A stretch of 64,000 bases of DNA from Bacteroidaceae bacterium (GCA_017398805.1 JAFQEZ010000095.1:1-64000); one strand, 5' to 3'. Shown: positions 26,260 through 34,464, counted from the first letter of the stretch. Translations and numbers: made by a program. Notes: generated by a model from the sequence alone, not told the origin.

Positions 26260-26274
26260 TGTTACGGTGTAACA
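26260..26274. promoter_or_regulatory. Palindromic operator between opposed phage promoters
   Basis: TGTTACGGTGTAACA has perfect 6-bp arms (TGTTAC/GTAACA) around GGT. It lies exactly between the rightward -7 box (26246-26253) and the leftward -7 box (26280-26287), so one bound repressor could affect both transcripts. A near copy lies at 34448-34462. Confidence 0.65.
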
Positions 26275-26279
26275 CGCCC

Positions 26280-26287
26280 CAAAGATA
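26280..26287 (-). promoter_or_regulatory. -7 box of the repressor promoter
   Basis: The minus strand reads TATCTTTG (TAnnTTTG), 63 bp upstream of the repressor ATG, pointing towards the operator. Confidence 0.55.
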
Positions 26288-26328
26288 GGGAAAAAGTAGC
26301 AGATTAGCGAATTTTAGAATTAAAAGAT

Positions 26329-26544
26329 ATGAAGGCAAAGGTGATAATAGCACAAGCGACAAATGAAACGGTTGATGCCTTGTATGAGTTGGTGAGTATG
26401 TTTCACACTCGCACATCAATTAAGGCTTATCCAAGCGTGGATAACGAGGCAGTGTTCTTTCCGGTTGATAAACACGATTTGAGTTTTGTGAAAAGTGTGC
26501 TTGAGGATAAAGCTTTCCCTTTTAGAGTTGAGAATGCAGAATAA
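26329..26544 (+). CDS. Early phage protein, unknown
   Basis: This 71-residue protein is the first gene of the early operon, in the position of Mu ner. No helix-turn-helix is evident: it looks like a mixed alpha/beta domain (MKAKVIIAQATNETVDALYE, then EAVFFPVDKHDLSF). The role is unknown. It is followed by the next gene after 16 bp. Confidence 0.65.
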   Translation: MKAKVIIAQATNETVDALYELVSMFHTRTSIKAYPSVDNEAVFFPVDKHDLSFVKSVLEDKAFPFRVENAE

Positions 26545-26560
26545 TTAATACAAGTAGAAT

Positions 26561-26758
26561 ATGGACGAGATTAAGGTGTGGAGAGTAGAGAATGCAAGGT
26601 CAAAGGTTGCCTATGTTCTTATGTCTGACGGTGTAGCTTTTAGTTTTACCCCAGAAGAAGGATTTGTTTTTACTGCTCCCGACTTTTATGTGGAGCGTTT
26701 GATACTACGCCTTAAAACCTGTTATGGCGTTTTTCACCCGGTTATTAACGAAATATAA
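26561..26758 (+). CDS. Early phage protein, unknown
   Basis: This 65-residue protein starts MDEIKVWRVENARSKVAYVL. It is predicted to be mostly beta-strand. There is no recognised domain. It lies in a tight early operon, 16 bp after the preceding gene and 11 bp before the next. Confidence 0.62.
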   Translation: MDEIKVWRVENARSKVAYVLMSDGVAFSFTPEEGFVFTAPDFYVERLILRLKTCYGVFHPVINEI

Positions 26759-26769
26759 ATAAAACAACT

Positions 26770-27174
26770 ATGACACAACAAGAATTTCAAGACCTTACAG
26801 GTCGCAAGGTAACAGCAGAGGAGTACAAGGGGATTGAACAGATGTATTACGCTGTTCCGAACATGGAGAAGGATGAGTTTTGCAAGCGTTGGCGACAGGC
26901 AGGACAGAATCCTCTAACCATTGCACTTGCAAAGCAGGCTACCGTTTTGAGTGGTATGCTTGAAGAGAGAAACAACGAGGCTGAAGATTGCCATAGCAAG
27001 ATGGAGGAACTTGCGTGGTTCCTCATCGGTAAGGCTTGTGCTTACGAGGATATCGATTTCTACAAGGAGGCAATCCGGATTGTAGGACAGAAGGCTGCCA
27101 TACTTCACAAAATCAAGATGGGTTATCCTCTTTGGAAGGAAGATAAAGAATATATCAGGAACAACCTAAAATAG
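26770..27174 (+). CDS. Early phage protein, unknown, helical
   Basis: This 134-residue protein begins TQQEFQDLTGRKVTAEEYKG, a motif seen in small Bacteroidales phage proteins, and continues as charged helices (DIDFYKEAIRIVGQKAAILH). No catalytic motif is seen. It lies within the early operon upstream of the transposase. Confidence 0.65.
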   Translation: MTQQEFQDLTGRKVTAEEYKGIEQMYYAVPNMEKDEFCKRWRQAGQNPLTIALAKQATVLSGMLEERNNEAEDCHSKMEELAWFLIGKACAYEDIDFYKEAIRIVGQKAAILHKIKMGYPLWKEDKEYIRNNLK

Positions 27175-27181
27175 GTGAGAT

Positions 27182-27412
27182 ATGAAACAGGAATATATAA
27201 ATGCACTGCGTAAGATACGCAACTTGGCTAACCGGCTTTTTAACGAGACTGACGCGCTCATGGAGAAGATGGAGGTTGAGGGCAGAATTGACGGTGTCGA
27301 GGTTTGCGAAGACGACAGAGAGATATACAGGATTGTGGGAATGTTGCACAACGATATTGAGGAACGTTCTGCCGAGATAGAGAAGTTATGTACTGAATTA
27401 GGAATTGATTAA
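27182..27412 (+). CDS. Early phage protein, unknown, coiled coil
   Basis: This 76-residue, strongly charged, almost wholly helical protein has possible heptads (LRKIRNLANRLFNETDALMEK and IEERSAEIEKLCTEL). It probably oligomerises or binds another protein. The function is unknown. Confidence 0.62.
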   Translation: MKQEYINALRKIRNLANRLFNETDALMEKMEVEGRIDGVEVCEDDREIYRIVGMLHNDIEERSAEIEKLCTELGID

Positions 27413-27423
27413 AAACAGAAGAT

Positions 27424-27804
27424 ATGAAGAAGCAAATTGTAATAGACACCGATTGTAGGGATTTTCTTATGGACGTGTTTAGTTGTAGCCGTATGGCTGT
27501 GTGGCGTGCTATGACATTCGAGAGCGATAGTGATAAGTCGCGCCGTATGCGCCACTTGGCATTGCAGCGTGGTGGCGAACTTGTAGGCGCTGAACTTGAA
27601 GAAGGCGATACAACTCACGAGGAAGTTGAGAAAACGATGACACAGTACTTTGGTAAGCGTGTAAAGCTGGTGTATCACAAGCCGACAGGTGATATAACGG
27701 TGTATGTAGATGGCAAGATTGAGCGCACAGCCTGCGGTGTGAAGGCTGTGCCGGCATTTGTGGAGTTTCAAAAGGATATACAACTATTGGCTGCGAGCCT
27801 ATAA
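27424..27804 (+). CDS. Early phage protein, possible DNA-binding
   Basis: This 126-residue protein lies directly before the transposase gene. Its N-terminal part (FSCSRMAVWRAMTFESDSDK, then SRRMRHLALQRGG) resembles a helix-turn-helix with a basic following helix. The C-terminal half is beta-rich (KRVKLVYHKPTGDITVYVDG). It could occupy the role of Ner; this is a guess from position and the possible HTH. Confidence 0.6.
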   Translation: MKKQIVIDTDCRDFLMDVFSCSRMAVWRAMTFESDSDKSRRMRHLALQRGGELVGAELEEGDTTHEEVEKTMTQYFGKRVKLVYHKPTGDITVYVDGKIERTACGVKAVPAFVEFQKDIQLLAASL

Positions 27805-27813
27805 AATGTAATC

Positions 27814-29919
27814 ATGGAGTATTTCGGTAAAATATTGTGTATATCGGCCAATGACCTGACTTATGATGACCGCCCTGTTATTATTGACGGGAAAGCGGAT
27901 TACAGCCATAGTCGTGTGTTAGATGGTCGAGAACCCTCTACATTGCCGGCAGATATACTCGCTCCTATAATGTCTTTGCCAAACTATAAGCAGTTGAAAG
28001 CGCGTGGGCAGATAAATGTTGTGCGCCTTGGGAAGGGGCTTGGCAATTATGCCCTTGTCGAGGTTGCTACGCTGCCAGTACGCTTTAGAGAACGTATAAA
28101 GGAAAAGTACGGCGAAATGAAGGTAAATATTTTGCGTGATTGGTTTGCACAGCACTATGTGATGGACGCAAAGGCGCGTGCCTTTTATACCCGGTTCCGC
28201 TTCGATAACGGAGAGGCCTTGCCACCTGAACATATTAGTGAGTACACTACAAACGCATCTGTGTTGCAAGCTGTGATCGCGCTGTTGAATGATACAAAGA
28301 TATTGCGTAAGGCTATGCAGGGCGGCAGTGTGAATTGGGGCGAAATGGCCGGGGCAATTAGTTACTATCAGGCAGAGTTCGGGCACACGCTGCCACTCAG
28401 TACAAACCGTTTCAAGGCTCGTGTAAATGAATTCAAAGAGCTGGGTTACGAATGCCTTATAAGTAAGAAGTTCCAGAACCAGAACAAACGCAAGATTACA
28501 TACAGAATAGAGCGTTTGGTTTTGAGCCTTGCTGCACAGGAACAGCGACCATACGCAACAACGGTAATGGAGATGTACAACCAATTCCTTTGTGGCGAGT
28601 TGGAGGTTACAGACTTGGAAACGGGCGAAATTTACAACCCCGAAGAGTTTATAGACAAGAAGGGCAATCCGATTGTGCTGAGTGAAGGTAGCATTGCCAA
28701 TATCCTTAATGACCACAAGAACAAAGCTCTGTTGTCGAAGGAACACGACAGTCGTTGGGATTTCAACAACCGTTATCGCCCGTACCATTTGCGTAAGGTT
28801 GCCAATTTTGCCGGTAGCAAAATATCGCTTGATGACCGCGATCTTCCGCGACCTATGCACAATGGGCAACGTGTCAAAGCGTACTATGCTTACGATGTCG
28901 CCAGCGGTGCAGTTGTGGGTTACGCATACAGCCGGCTCAAGACAAAAGAATTGTTCATCGACTGTATGAGGAATATGTTTCAGACACTTGACAGGAACGG
29001 GCTGTATATGCCGGCGGAGCTTGAGGTGGAGCACCACCTTGTGTCGAACTTTGCCGATGGCCTTATGAATGCCGGAACGGTGTTCCCTCTCATTCGCTGG
29101 TGTAACCCCGGTAACTCACGTGAGAAACGTGCAGAGCATTTCAACAGGACAAAGAAGTATAGCGTTGAGAAGCGCTTGCAGACCAATATAGGACGCTGGT
29201 ATGCGAAGCTGGAGGCTAACCGCCCGAAGGAGGAAAAGGTATATGATGAGTTCAATGACACCTACAAGGTTAAGACATACAGTTACGAGGAATTGGTTGC
29301 CGATGATATAAGGGCCATACAGGAGTATAACTCGCAGTTGCACCCTAATCAAAAGAAGTATCCCGGTATGACACGATGGGATGTGTTCTGCCAGACACAG
29401 AACCCCGACCTTGCAGCTTGGGACAAACACGTTCTTTACAGATACATTGGCGAGTGTACGGAGACAAGTATCAGGCAGAATATGTACTGCACAGTTCAGT
29501 ACCAACAGTACCGTTTGCCTTCGCCTGACGTAATTGAAAAGCTCGCACCACGCAACAATAAGGTGGTCGCTTATTATCTGCCCGACATCGACGGAAATAT
29601 CAACGAGGTATATATATACCAAAACGACAAATTCATCGCAACGTGCGCCCTTTTAGAGCGGTATAACGAGGCAACAGCCGAGCAGACCGATGCAGACCAT
29701 GAGGCTTATATCGAGCAGAGCAAATATGTGGCACAATTCGATAGTATGATGAAGAAGGGCAAGATACAGAAGGTTGCTGTCGTAAGCAAGAAGGAGGCGC
29801 AGGAAATTGAAGGTGTAGATGTCAAGCCGGTTGTTGTACCGGTAGTGAACGATGAAGAGGACTACTCTGACTTTATGGACATTGAAAGTATCAAAGAACG
29901 CGCTCGTGCATCAGTGTAA
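27814..29919 (+). CDS. MuA-type DDE transposase
   Basis: This 701-residue transposase should cut and join the phage ends during integration and replicative transposition. It has N-terminal DNA-binding helices (to about residue 260), a retroviral-integrase-like core (about 340-470) and a C-terminal region that would contact the MuB-like ATPase. Candidate catalytic residues are D361 (YAYDVASG) and E441 (EKRAEHFNRT, like the IER motif of the family). The expected middle aspartate falls in ELEVEHHLVSNF, where a glutamate (E406) is seen. Length and position before the AAA protein match Mu A. Confidence 0.9.
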   Translation: MEYFGKILCISANDLTYDDRPVIIDGKADYSHSRVLDGREPSTLPADILAPIMSLPNYKQLKARGQINVVRLGKGLGNYALVEVATLPVRFRERIKEKYGEMKVNILRDWFAQHYVMDAKARAFYTRFRFDNGEALPPEHISEYTTNASVLQAVIALLNDTKILRKAMQGGSVNWGEMAGAISYYQAEFGHTLPLSTNRFKARVNEFKELGYECLISKKFQNQNKRKITYRIERLVLSLAAQEQRPYATTVMEMYNQFLCGELEVTDLETGEIYNPEEFIDKKGNPIVLSEGSIANILNDHKNKALLSKEHDSRWDFNNRYRPYHLRKVANFAGSKISLDDRDLPRPMHNGQRVKAYYAYDVASGAVVGYAYSRLKTKELFIDCMRNMFQTLDRNGLYMPAELEVEHHLVSNFADGLMNAGTVFPLIRWCNPGNSREKRAEHFNRTKKYSVEKRLQTNIGRWYAKLEANRPKEEKVYDEFNDTYKVKTYSYEELVADDIRAIQEYNSQLHPNQKKYPGMTRWDVFCQTQNPDLAAWDKHVLYRYIGECTETSIRQNMYCTVQYQQYRLPSPDVIEKLAPRNNKVVAYYLPDIDGNINEVYIYQNDKFIATCALLERYNEATAEQTDADHEAYIEQSKYVAQFDSMMKKGKIQKVAVVSKKEAQEIEGVDVKPVVVPVVNDEEDYSDFMDIESIKERARASV

Positions 29920-29943
29920 AAACAGTATTAAAACAGCATTATA

Positions 29944-30822
29944 ATGGAATTAACAAACGAAATCAAAGAGAGGGTAAGGGCTGCCATTATTGCAGACCGC
30001 GAGAACTACCCAAGCGACAATCGCCACTCGGTTGCACTCGGTATCTCGGCAAGTGTTTACAACGCTATAAAGAAAGGCAACTATGACCGACAGGTGAGCG
30101 AGGCTAATTGGATTTGCATTGCACGCCGTTTAGGTGTGGTGCTTAAAAAAGAGATGGAATGGGTTGCTGCCGAAACGCCAACGTTTCTATTCATCAACGA
30201 GCAGCTTACGCTTTGCCAACAGGGAAGTATCAGCGCGATATTGTGCGATATGCCGAATATCGGCAAAACCTTTACGGCTCGTATCTACGCACAGAACCAC
30301 CGCCACGCGGTATATGTGGACTGCTCCCAAGTAAAGAGCAAGCAGAAACTTATACGACACATAGCGAAGGAGTTTGGTGTGGGCAACAATGGGCGTTATA
30401 GCGATGTTTATGCCGACCTCGTAGGGTATCTGCGTGTGATTGATACACCGCTTATCATATTGGACGAGGCCGGTGATTTGCAGTATGAGGCCTTCCTTGA
30501 GTTGAAAGCTCTTTGGAATGCTACTGAAAGGTGTTGTGCTTGGTATATGATGGGCGCAGACGGCTTGAAACAGAAGATAGAACGCGCTATTGAGGGCAAG
30601 AAGGTCGGTTACACAGAGATGCTCTCCCGGTATGGCGACACTTACAGTAGGGTTACCCCCGAAGATGGCAAGGAACGCGAGAAGTTCCTGAAGGCACAGG
30701 CAATGATTGTGGCGAAGCTCAATGCACCGAAGGGTACAGATGTTCGAGGGCTTGTGAATATGTCGGGCGGTGGTTTGCGTCGAGTTTACACAGAAATAGA
30801 GAAACTTAAAAAAGAGAATTGA
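29944..30822 (+). CDS. MuB-type AAA+ ATPase, transposition target protein
   Basis: This 292-residue protein has an N-terminal helix-turn-helix (residues of about 20-65, HSVALGISASVYNAIKKGNY). An AAA+ core follows, with Walker A-like CDMPNIGKTFTAR near residue 105 and Walker B PLIILDEAGDLQ. As in MuB, it should form filaments on target DNA, deliver targets to the transposase and give target immunity. It follows the transposase gene by 24 bp. The Walker A loop lacks its usual first glycine, as in other Mu B relatives. Confidence 0.88.
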   Translation: MELTNEIKERVRAAIIADRENYPSDNRHSVALGISASVYNAIKKGNYDRQVSEANWICIARRLGVVLKKEMEWVAAETPTFLFINEQLTLCQQGSISAILCDMPNIGKTFTARIYAQNHRHAVYVDCSQVKSKQKLIRHIAKEFGVGNNGRYSDVYADLVGYLRVIDTPLIILDEAGDLQYEAFLELKALWNATERCCAWYMMGADGLKQKIERAIEGKKVGYTEMLSRYGDTYSRVTPEDGKEREKFLKAQAMIVAKLNAPKGTDVRGLVNMSGGGLRRVYTEIEKLKKEN

Positions 30823-30823
30823 T

Positions 30824-31084
30824 ATGATAACAAAAATTGAAATGCAGTTTATGGAGGCTGTAAAAGGCTTGTATCGCCTATTGAGAGAGAATGCCGGACG
30901 TGGTGTTGATTGGGAACAACGACGCTATGAGATAGCGAAAGAGGTTTACCCTGTTATTGTGTCGAAATGTACGCTTAAGGAGTTGCCTGAAGCCCCGGTT
31001 ACTGCTGTATTCCTTGCGAATTTACTTGTGTTGGAACTTAAAAAATTGGAGGAGATTGAAAATGAGAAGAAAAATAAAGATTGA
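30824..31084 (+). CDS. Early phage protein, unknown
   Basis: This 86-residue helical protein starts one base after the MuB-like stop, so it is translationally coupled. It has no recognised motif; the C-terminus is lysine/glutamate-rich. It overlaps the next gene by 23 bp. Confidence 0.62.
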   Translation: MITKIEMQFMEAVKGLYRLLRENAGRGVDWEQRRYEIAKEVYPVIVSKCTLKELPEAPVTAVFLANLLVLELKKLEEIENEKKNKD

Positions 31085-31292
31085 GGATAACGGACAGGAT
31101 GTCCTTTGGTTTATAACCGACGAAAATGACAAGGTGGTCGATGCAGGGCCGTTCCAAAGGAATGTTTGGATTGGGGCTTATATGCCCTCGGATATGTTGA
31201 AAGTGGGTGAACCTTGCCCGATACATAATCCACCGGTGATAAACTTCGGGTATCTGAAACATAAAGTAGAATCAATAACAAAACTGCAATGA
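31062..31292 (+). CDS. Early phage protein, unknown
   Basis: This 76-residue protein starts MRRKIKIEDNGQDVLWFITD. I chose this ATG because it gives a beta-rich globular domain; the longer reading from 30957 lies inside the previous gene. It overlaps its neighbours at both ends (23 and 4 bp). No function is evident. Confidence 0.6.
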   Translation: MRRKIKIEDNGQDVLWFITDENDKVVDAGPFQRNVWIGAYMPSDMLKVGEPCPIHNPPVINFGYLKHKVESITKLQ

Positions 31293-31924
31293 AACTGAAA
31301 AGAGCTTACAGCCCTGTTGAGATACAGAATATGAATATCCCCTCTTTTGACTTTACAGGTGATTGGGAGGCTTCATTAGGGCGACCTGCAAAAACGGGTA
31401 CTTGGATTATATGGGGACAGCCGGGTAACGGCAAGAGCTCTTTCGCTATGCAGCTTGTGAAATATCTGTGCAGGTTTGATAGGGTTATTTACGATAGTCT
31501 TGAAGAGAGTACAGGCAAGTCGTTGCAGATGTCGCTGAACAGGCACAATATGGAAGAAGTGAACCACAAACTATTGATATTGGACCGCGAGCCTATGGCG
31601 GAACTTAGTGAGAGGTTGAGCCGGAAACGCAGCCCCGGTATAGTGATAATTGACAGTTTCCAATACTCAGGCTTGACATACCAAGGCTATAAGGAACTGA
31701 AAGAGAAACACTCGAATAAGCTGCTAATCTTTATAAGCCACGCCGAAGGGGTACGCCCCGAAGGTCGTATTGCGAAAAAGATTGAATACGATGCTGATGT
31801 GAAGATTTTTGTGCAGGGTTTTAAGGCTGTATGTAAAAGTAGATTTATGGAAAAACCGGGTGTCCCTTTCACTATTTGGGAAGAGGGCGCTGCTAAATGT
31901 TGGATTGGCGATGGGATTACTTGA
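31289..31924 (+). CDS. RecA/DnaB-like P-loop ATPase
   Basis: This 211-residue protein has Walker A IIWGQPGNGKSSFAMQ near residue 43, Walker B SPGIVIIDSFQYSG near residue 115, and a later LLIFISHAEG strand typical of RecA/RadA/DnaB-type ATPases that sense DNA or another protein. It is distinct from the MuB-like ATPase and lies about 470 bp after it. It may load or assist replication or repair during transposition; this is inferred. It overlaps its neighbours, which shows tight operon packing. Confidence 0.78.
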   Translation: MKLKRAYSPVEIQNMNIPSFDFTGDWEASLGRPAKTGTWIIWGQPGNGKSSFAMQLVKYLCRFDRVIYDSLEESTGKSLQMSLNRHNMEEVNHKLLILDREPMAELSERLSRKRSPGIVIIDSFQYSGLTYQGYKELKEKHSNKLLIFISHAEGVRPEGRIAKKIEYDADVKIFVQGFKAVCKSRFMEKPGVPFTIWEEGAAKCWIGDGIT

Positions 31925-32144
31925 TTATTGTGCAGGCAAGGAGGTTTTCCAACTTCTGGTTAAGGATTTTGATACTCGCTCGGTGGTCGATGAGTGGGTT
32001 GCACGACGGATTGAAACCGACTTGCGTATTCGTAAGGCAAAGACACGAGGCTTTCGAGTGGTAGAGACAACAGATGTGTTATTTGCGAACTATGTTCGGA
32101 CACACTTTAAGGATTGTAAAGTAAACATTAAAAAGATTGGGTAA
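31911..32144 (+). CDS. Early phage protein, unknown
   Basis: This 77-residue protein starts MGLLDYCAGKEVFQLLVKDF. A longer reading from 31809 lies inside the ATPase gene. The 14-bp overlap with the ATPase gene suggests coupling. It is basic in its middle (RRIETDLRIRKAKTRGF), so nucleic-acid contact is possible. The function is unknown. Confidence 0.58.
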   Translation: MGLLDYCAGKEVFQLLVKDFDTRSVVDEWVARRIETDLRIRKAKTRGFRVVETTDVLFANYVRTHFKDCKVNIKKIG

Positions 32145-32145
32145 A

Positions 32146-32526
32146 ATGGTAATTTTAGAAATGAATGAAAACGGTCACAAATGGGAGAAGCAAAACCTTG
32201 TGACATTAACATCAAGCAAAGGTGGCTATGATTTATATGTTTGCGCGAACTGTGGCATAAAAGGTAAATCATACACACCCGGATTTATTGAGATTGCAGA
32301 GAGGTATCGTAATAAGGCTATGGGGTGCCCTAATTGCGAACGTACAAAAGTGGTGCGAGTAACAAAATGCGTTGCTGTAGGTAAGGAGTTTGAGGCTCTT
32401 GTACCCGGCAGTCTGCATACTGTTGTACCCCCACCTCCCGGACAAAACAATAAACGTGGGGAGTGGGTTATGGGTGCCACAGAACCGGTGCTGTTGCTCT
32501 TTAGGGAATTTACTTACGTTGATTAA
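32146..32526 (+). CDS. Zinc-ribbon-like early phage protein
   Basis: This 126-residue protein has two CxxC pairs (CANCGIKGK and GCPNCERTK), spaced by about 29 residues, that would bind one zinc ion. The C-terminal half is unlike anything I recognise. I use the ATG at 32146 rather than the in-frame TTG at 32137. Nucleic-acid or protein binding is likely. Confidence 0.62.
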   Translation: MVILEMNENGHKWEKQNLVTLTSSKGGYDLYVCANCGIKGKSYTPGFIEIAERYRNKAMGCPNCERTKVVRVTKCVAVGKEFEALVPGSLHTVVPPPPGQNNKRGEWVMGATEPVLLLFREFTYVD

Positions 32527-32532
32527 TGAGAT

Positions 32533-32802
32533 ATGCGTAAAATGCGAATTCTCCATTTAGTTCTGAAACGGCGCTGGTACGAAATGATTGAGCGTGGGGA
32601 AAAGACCGAGGAGTATCGCGAGATAAAACCATATTGGACAAAGCGAATAGGTCTCTATGATGCTGTAAAATTTTCCTACGGATATACAAAACGTACTATG
32701 ATGTTTGAGTGTAAAACTATCTCGGTAGGTAAAGGTCGTAAGGAATGGGGAGCACCCGACACCGATGTCTATATAATCAAATTGGGAAAGAGAATTAAAT
32801 AA
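32533..32802 (+). CDS. ASCH-like small RNA-binding protein
   Basis: This 89-residue protein matches the ASCH fold pattern: LHLVLKRRWYEMIERGEKTE at the N-terminus (beta strand, then the helix before a conserved EYRE), followed by small beta-strands. ASCH domains bind RNA or modified nucleotides and some are nucleases or sense tRNA. The place in a phage early operon suggests a host-takeover or counter-defence role, which is inference. Confidence 0.68.
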   Translation: MRKMRILHLVLKRRWYEMIERGEKTEEYREIKPYWTKRIGLYDAVKFSYGYTKRTMMFECKTISVGKGRKEWGAPDTDVYIIKLGKRIK

Positions 32803-32816
32803 CAAACTAAAAACGA

Positions 32817-33125
32817 ATGATTATGGCTGAACTGAAATATGGCGTATGCCAAAATTGCGGTTGCACAGATAACAACCCTTGTTATAATCCGAGTGCCGGG
32901 TACTGTTGGTGGGTAGATGACACTCATACATTGTGCAGCCATTGTGCAGAACCGACCATTGCGAATGATCCGGAAACTGTACATTGTGTCAATAGTGATA
33001 ATCCGGAAATAACTCGTATATGTGAGCATTGCGGTGAGGAGTTTGTGCTTAATGAGTTTAATATGAATGCTCCATACGCAATGTGCGATGAGTGTTATGA
33101 TAACTACCTAATTGAGAATGATTGA
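32817..33125 (+). CDS. Cysteine-rich zinc-binding early phage protein
   Basis: This 102-residue protein has ten cysteines. The N-terminal CQNCGCTDNNPCYNPSAGYC and HTLCSHCAEP, and a second zinc-ribbon of ICEHCGEEF with CDECYDN, suggest two zinc sites. An in-frame ATG at 32823 may be used instead of 32817. No function is known to me. Confidence 0.65.
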   Translation: MIMAELKYGVCQNCGCTDNNPCYNPSAGYCWWVDDTHTLCSHCAEPTIANDPETVHCVNSDNPEITRICEHCGEEFVLNEFNMNAPYAMCDECYDNYLIEND

Positions 33126-33361
33126 TTATGGCATACCTTGACCATACAAGACCGTACAACGGCAAACCATTGGAATATACATTGTGCCTTACTGTTGATG
33201 AATGCAAATTACTATTACCGGCAATAAAAACGGCCTTAAAAAAGCAACAGAAGTTATACAAGGCGACAATACGACAACAAATGGATGCAGAAACCGCCTT
33301 AGAACATCTTGAAGAAGTAGTAGAAAAAGTAGAGGTACTAGTAAATATGTTTGAAAAATGA
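33122..33361 (+). CDS. Early phage protein, coiled coil
   Basis: This 79-residue protein (or MAYLDH... from 33128) has an N-terminal strand region and a long C-terminal helix with heptads (EHLEEVVEKVEVLVNMF). It overlaps the previous gene by 4 bp and the next by 4 bp, so translation is coupled. Confidence 0.6.
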   Translation: MIMAYLDHTRPYNGKPLEYTLCLTVDECKLLLPAIKTALKKQQKLYKATIRQQMDAETALEHLEEVVEKVEVLVNMFEK

Positions 33362-33771
33362 GTCAGCAGATAACAAACTTTGCCCGGTTTTATGCAACAT
33401 TCAACCGCTTGGAGTACCGGGGCGATAAAGAGGAACTGAAGCAGCTGATGGTGCTTCGCTTTACAAAAGACAGGACGTCCAGCCTCCGCGAAATGACACA
33501 GTCCGAATATATGGAGCTCTGTAATGCTATTGAGCAGATGGCCGGTACTGCATTACACGAACAATATGTGAAACTGAAAAAGAAGAAACGAAGCGCAGTG
33601 TTGCACCAGATGCAGATATATGGAGTGGACACAACGAGCTGGGAGATTGTAGATAGGTTCTGCCTGAACCCTCGTATAGCCGGGAAGCAGTTTCGCTACC
33701 TTGAAATAGAAGAATTGGAACAGTTATACAAGAAACTAAAAATGATGATTAAAAAACACAATGAACAGTAA
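33358..33771 (+). CDS. GemA/gp16-like (DUF1018-related) early protein
   Basis: This 137-residue basic protein resembles the Mu gp16/GemA family in its late segment: WEIVDRFCLNPRIAGKQFRY, then LEIEELEQLYKKLKMMI, a pattern of tryptophan, phenylalanine and a terminal helix. In Mu the gene lies in the same semi-essential early region and affects host gene expression and DNA structure. The match is weak at the N-terminus. Confidence 0.55.
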   Translation: MSQQITNFARFYATFNRLEYRGDKEELKQLMVLRFTKDRTSSLREMTQSEYMELCNAIEQMAGTALHEQYVKLKKKKRSAVLHQMQIYGVDTTSWEIVDRFCLNPRIAGKQFRYLEIEELEQLYKKLKMMIKKHNEQ

Positions 33772-33789
33772 CTTTTAATTTTTGAGATT

Positions 33790-34440
33790 ATGGACATTAA
33801 AGAATTGACAAAAGGATTGAGCGCCGAGGAGCGCAAGGCTTTGATGGAAGAGTTAAGCAAGGCAGAACAACAGGAGCAAGTAGATCGTCGCGAGGCATAC
33901 GAGAAGATGCGAGGCGATTTTATTGCAGATGTGAAAAGTAAGGTCGTTGAGCTTGCCGATGTGACAAAGGCATTTCGTAATTGGCTTGATGGCGAAGCGA
34001 AGGAGTTTTACAACATTATGCGTGAGTATGGCCATTTACGTAATGATGGACAGTTGGGCTTTTCAATTTGTGAGGGTAATTTCAAACTTGAGGTAAAGAG
34101 CAACAAGGTAAAGAGTTTTGATGAGCGTGCCAATGTCGCAGCTGACCGATTGATGGAGTATCTTAACAGATTTATCAGTGGCTCGACGAAGGGAGTGGAC
34201 GATCCGATGTATCAGCTGGCTATGTCTTTGCTTGAACGCAATAGACAGGGAGATTTTGATTACAAAAGCATCAGTAAGCTGTATGAGTTGGAGGAGAAAT
34301 TTGATGGTGAGTATAAGGCCATTATGGATTTGTTCCGCGAGAGCAATGTTGTTCAGCGGACAGCTATCAATTATTACTTCCATTTACGCGATGACAAAAA
34401 TGTATGGCATCGTATAGAGCCAAGTTTCTGCCGTATGTAA
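33790..34440 (+). CDS. DUF3164 family protein
   Basis: This 216-residue mostly helical protein corresponds to DUF3164, a family typical of Mu-like phage early regions. The visible signatures are FIADVKSKVVELADVTKAFR near residue 45, a middle ...KLEVKSNKVKSFDERA segment, and a C-terminal FHLRDDKNVWHRIEPSF. The biochemical role is unknown. It is the last gene of the early operon, followed by an operator-like palindrome and a terminator. Confidence 0.75.
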   Translation: MDIKELTKGLSAEERKALMEELSKAEQQEQVDRREAYEKMRGDFIADVKSKVVELADVTKAFRNWLDGEAKEFYNIMREYGHLRNDGQLGFSICEGNFKLEVKSNKVKSFDERANVAADRLMEYLNRFISGSTKGVDDPMYQLAMSLLERNRQGDFDYKSISKLYELEEKFDGEYKAIMDLFRESNVVQRTAINYYFHLRDDKNVWHRIEPSFCRM

Positions 34441-34447
34441 ACGGAAT

Positions 34448-34462
34448 TGTTACGCTGTAACT
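34448..34462. promoter_or_regulatory. Second copy of the phage operator palindrome
   Basis: TGTTACGCTGTAACT matches the operator at 26260-26274 (TGTTAC-N3-GTAAC, one arm base differing). It lies just after the DUF3164 stop and before the early-operon terminator, upstream of the next promoter. Confidence 0.55.
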
Positions 34463-34464
34463 GT

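Noticed and set aside
30957..31061. Upstream extension of the small gene at 31062
   Set aside because: The extension lies wholly within the preceding gene and has a cysteine/arginine-rich composition unlike a natural start; ATG 31062 is better.
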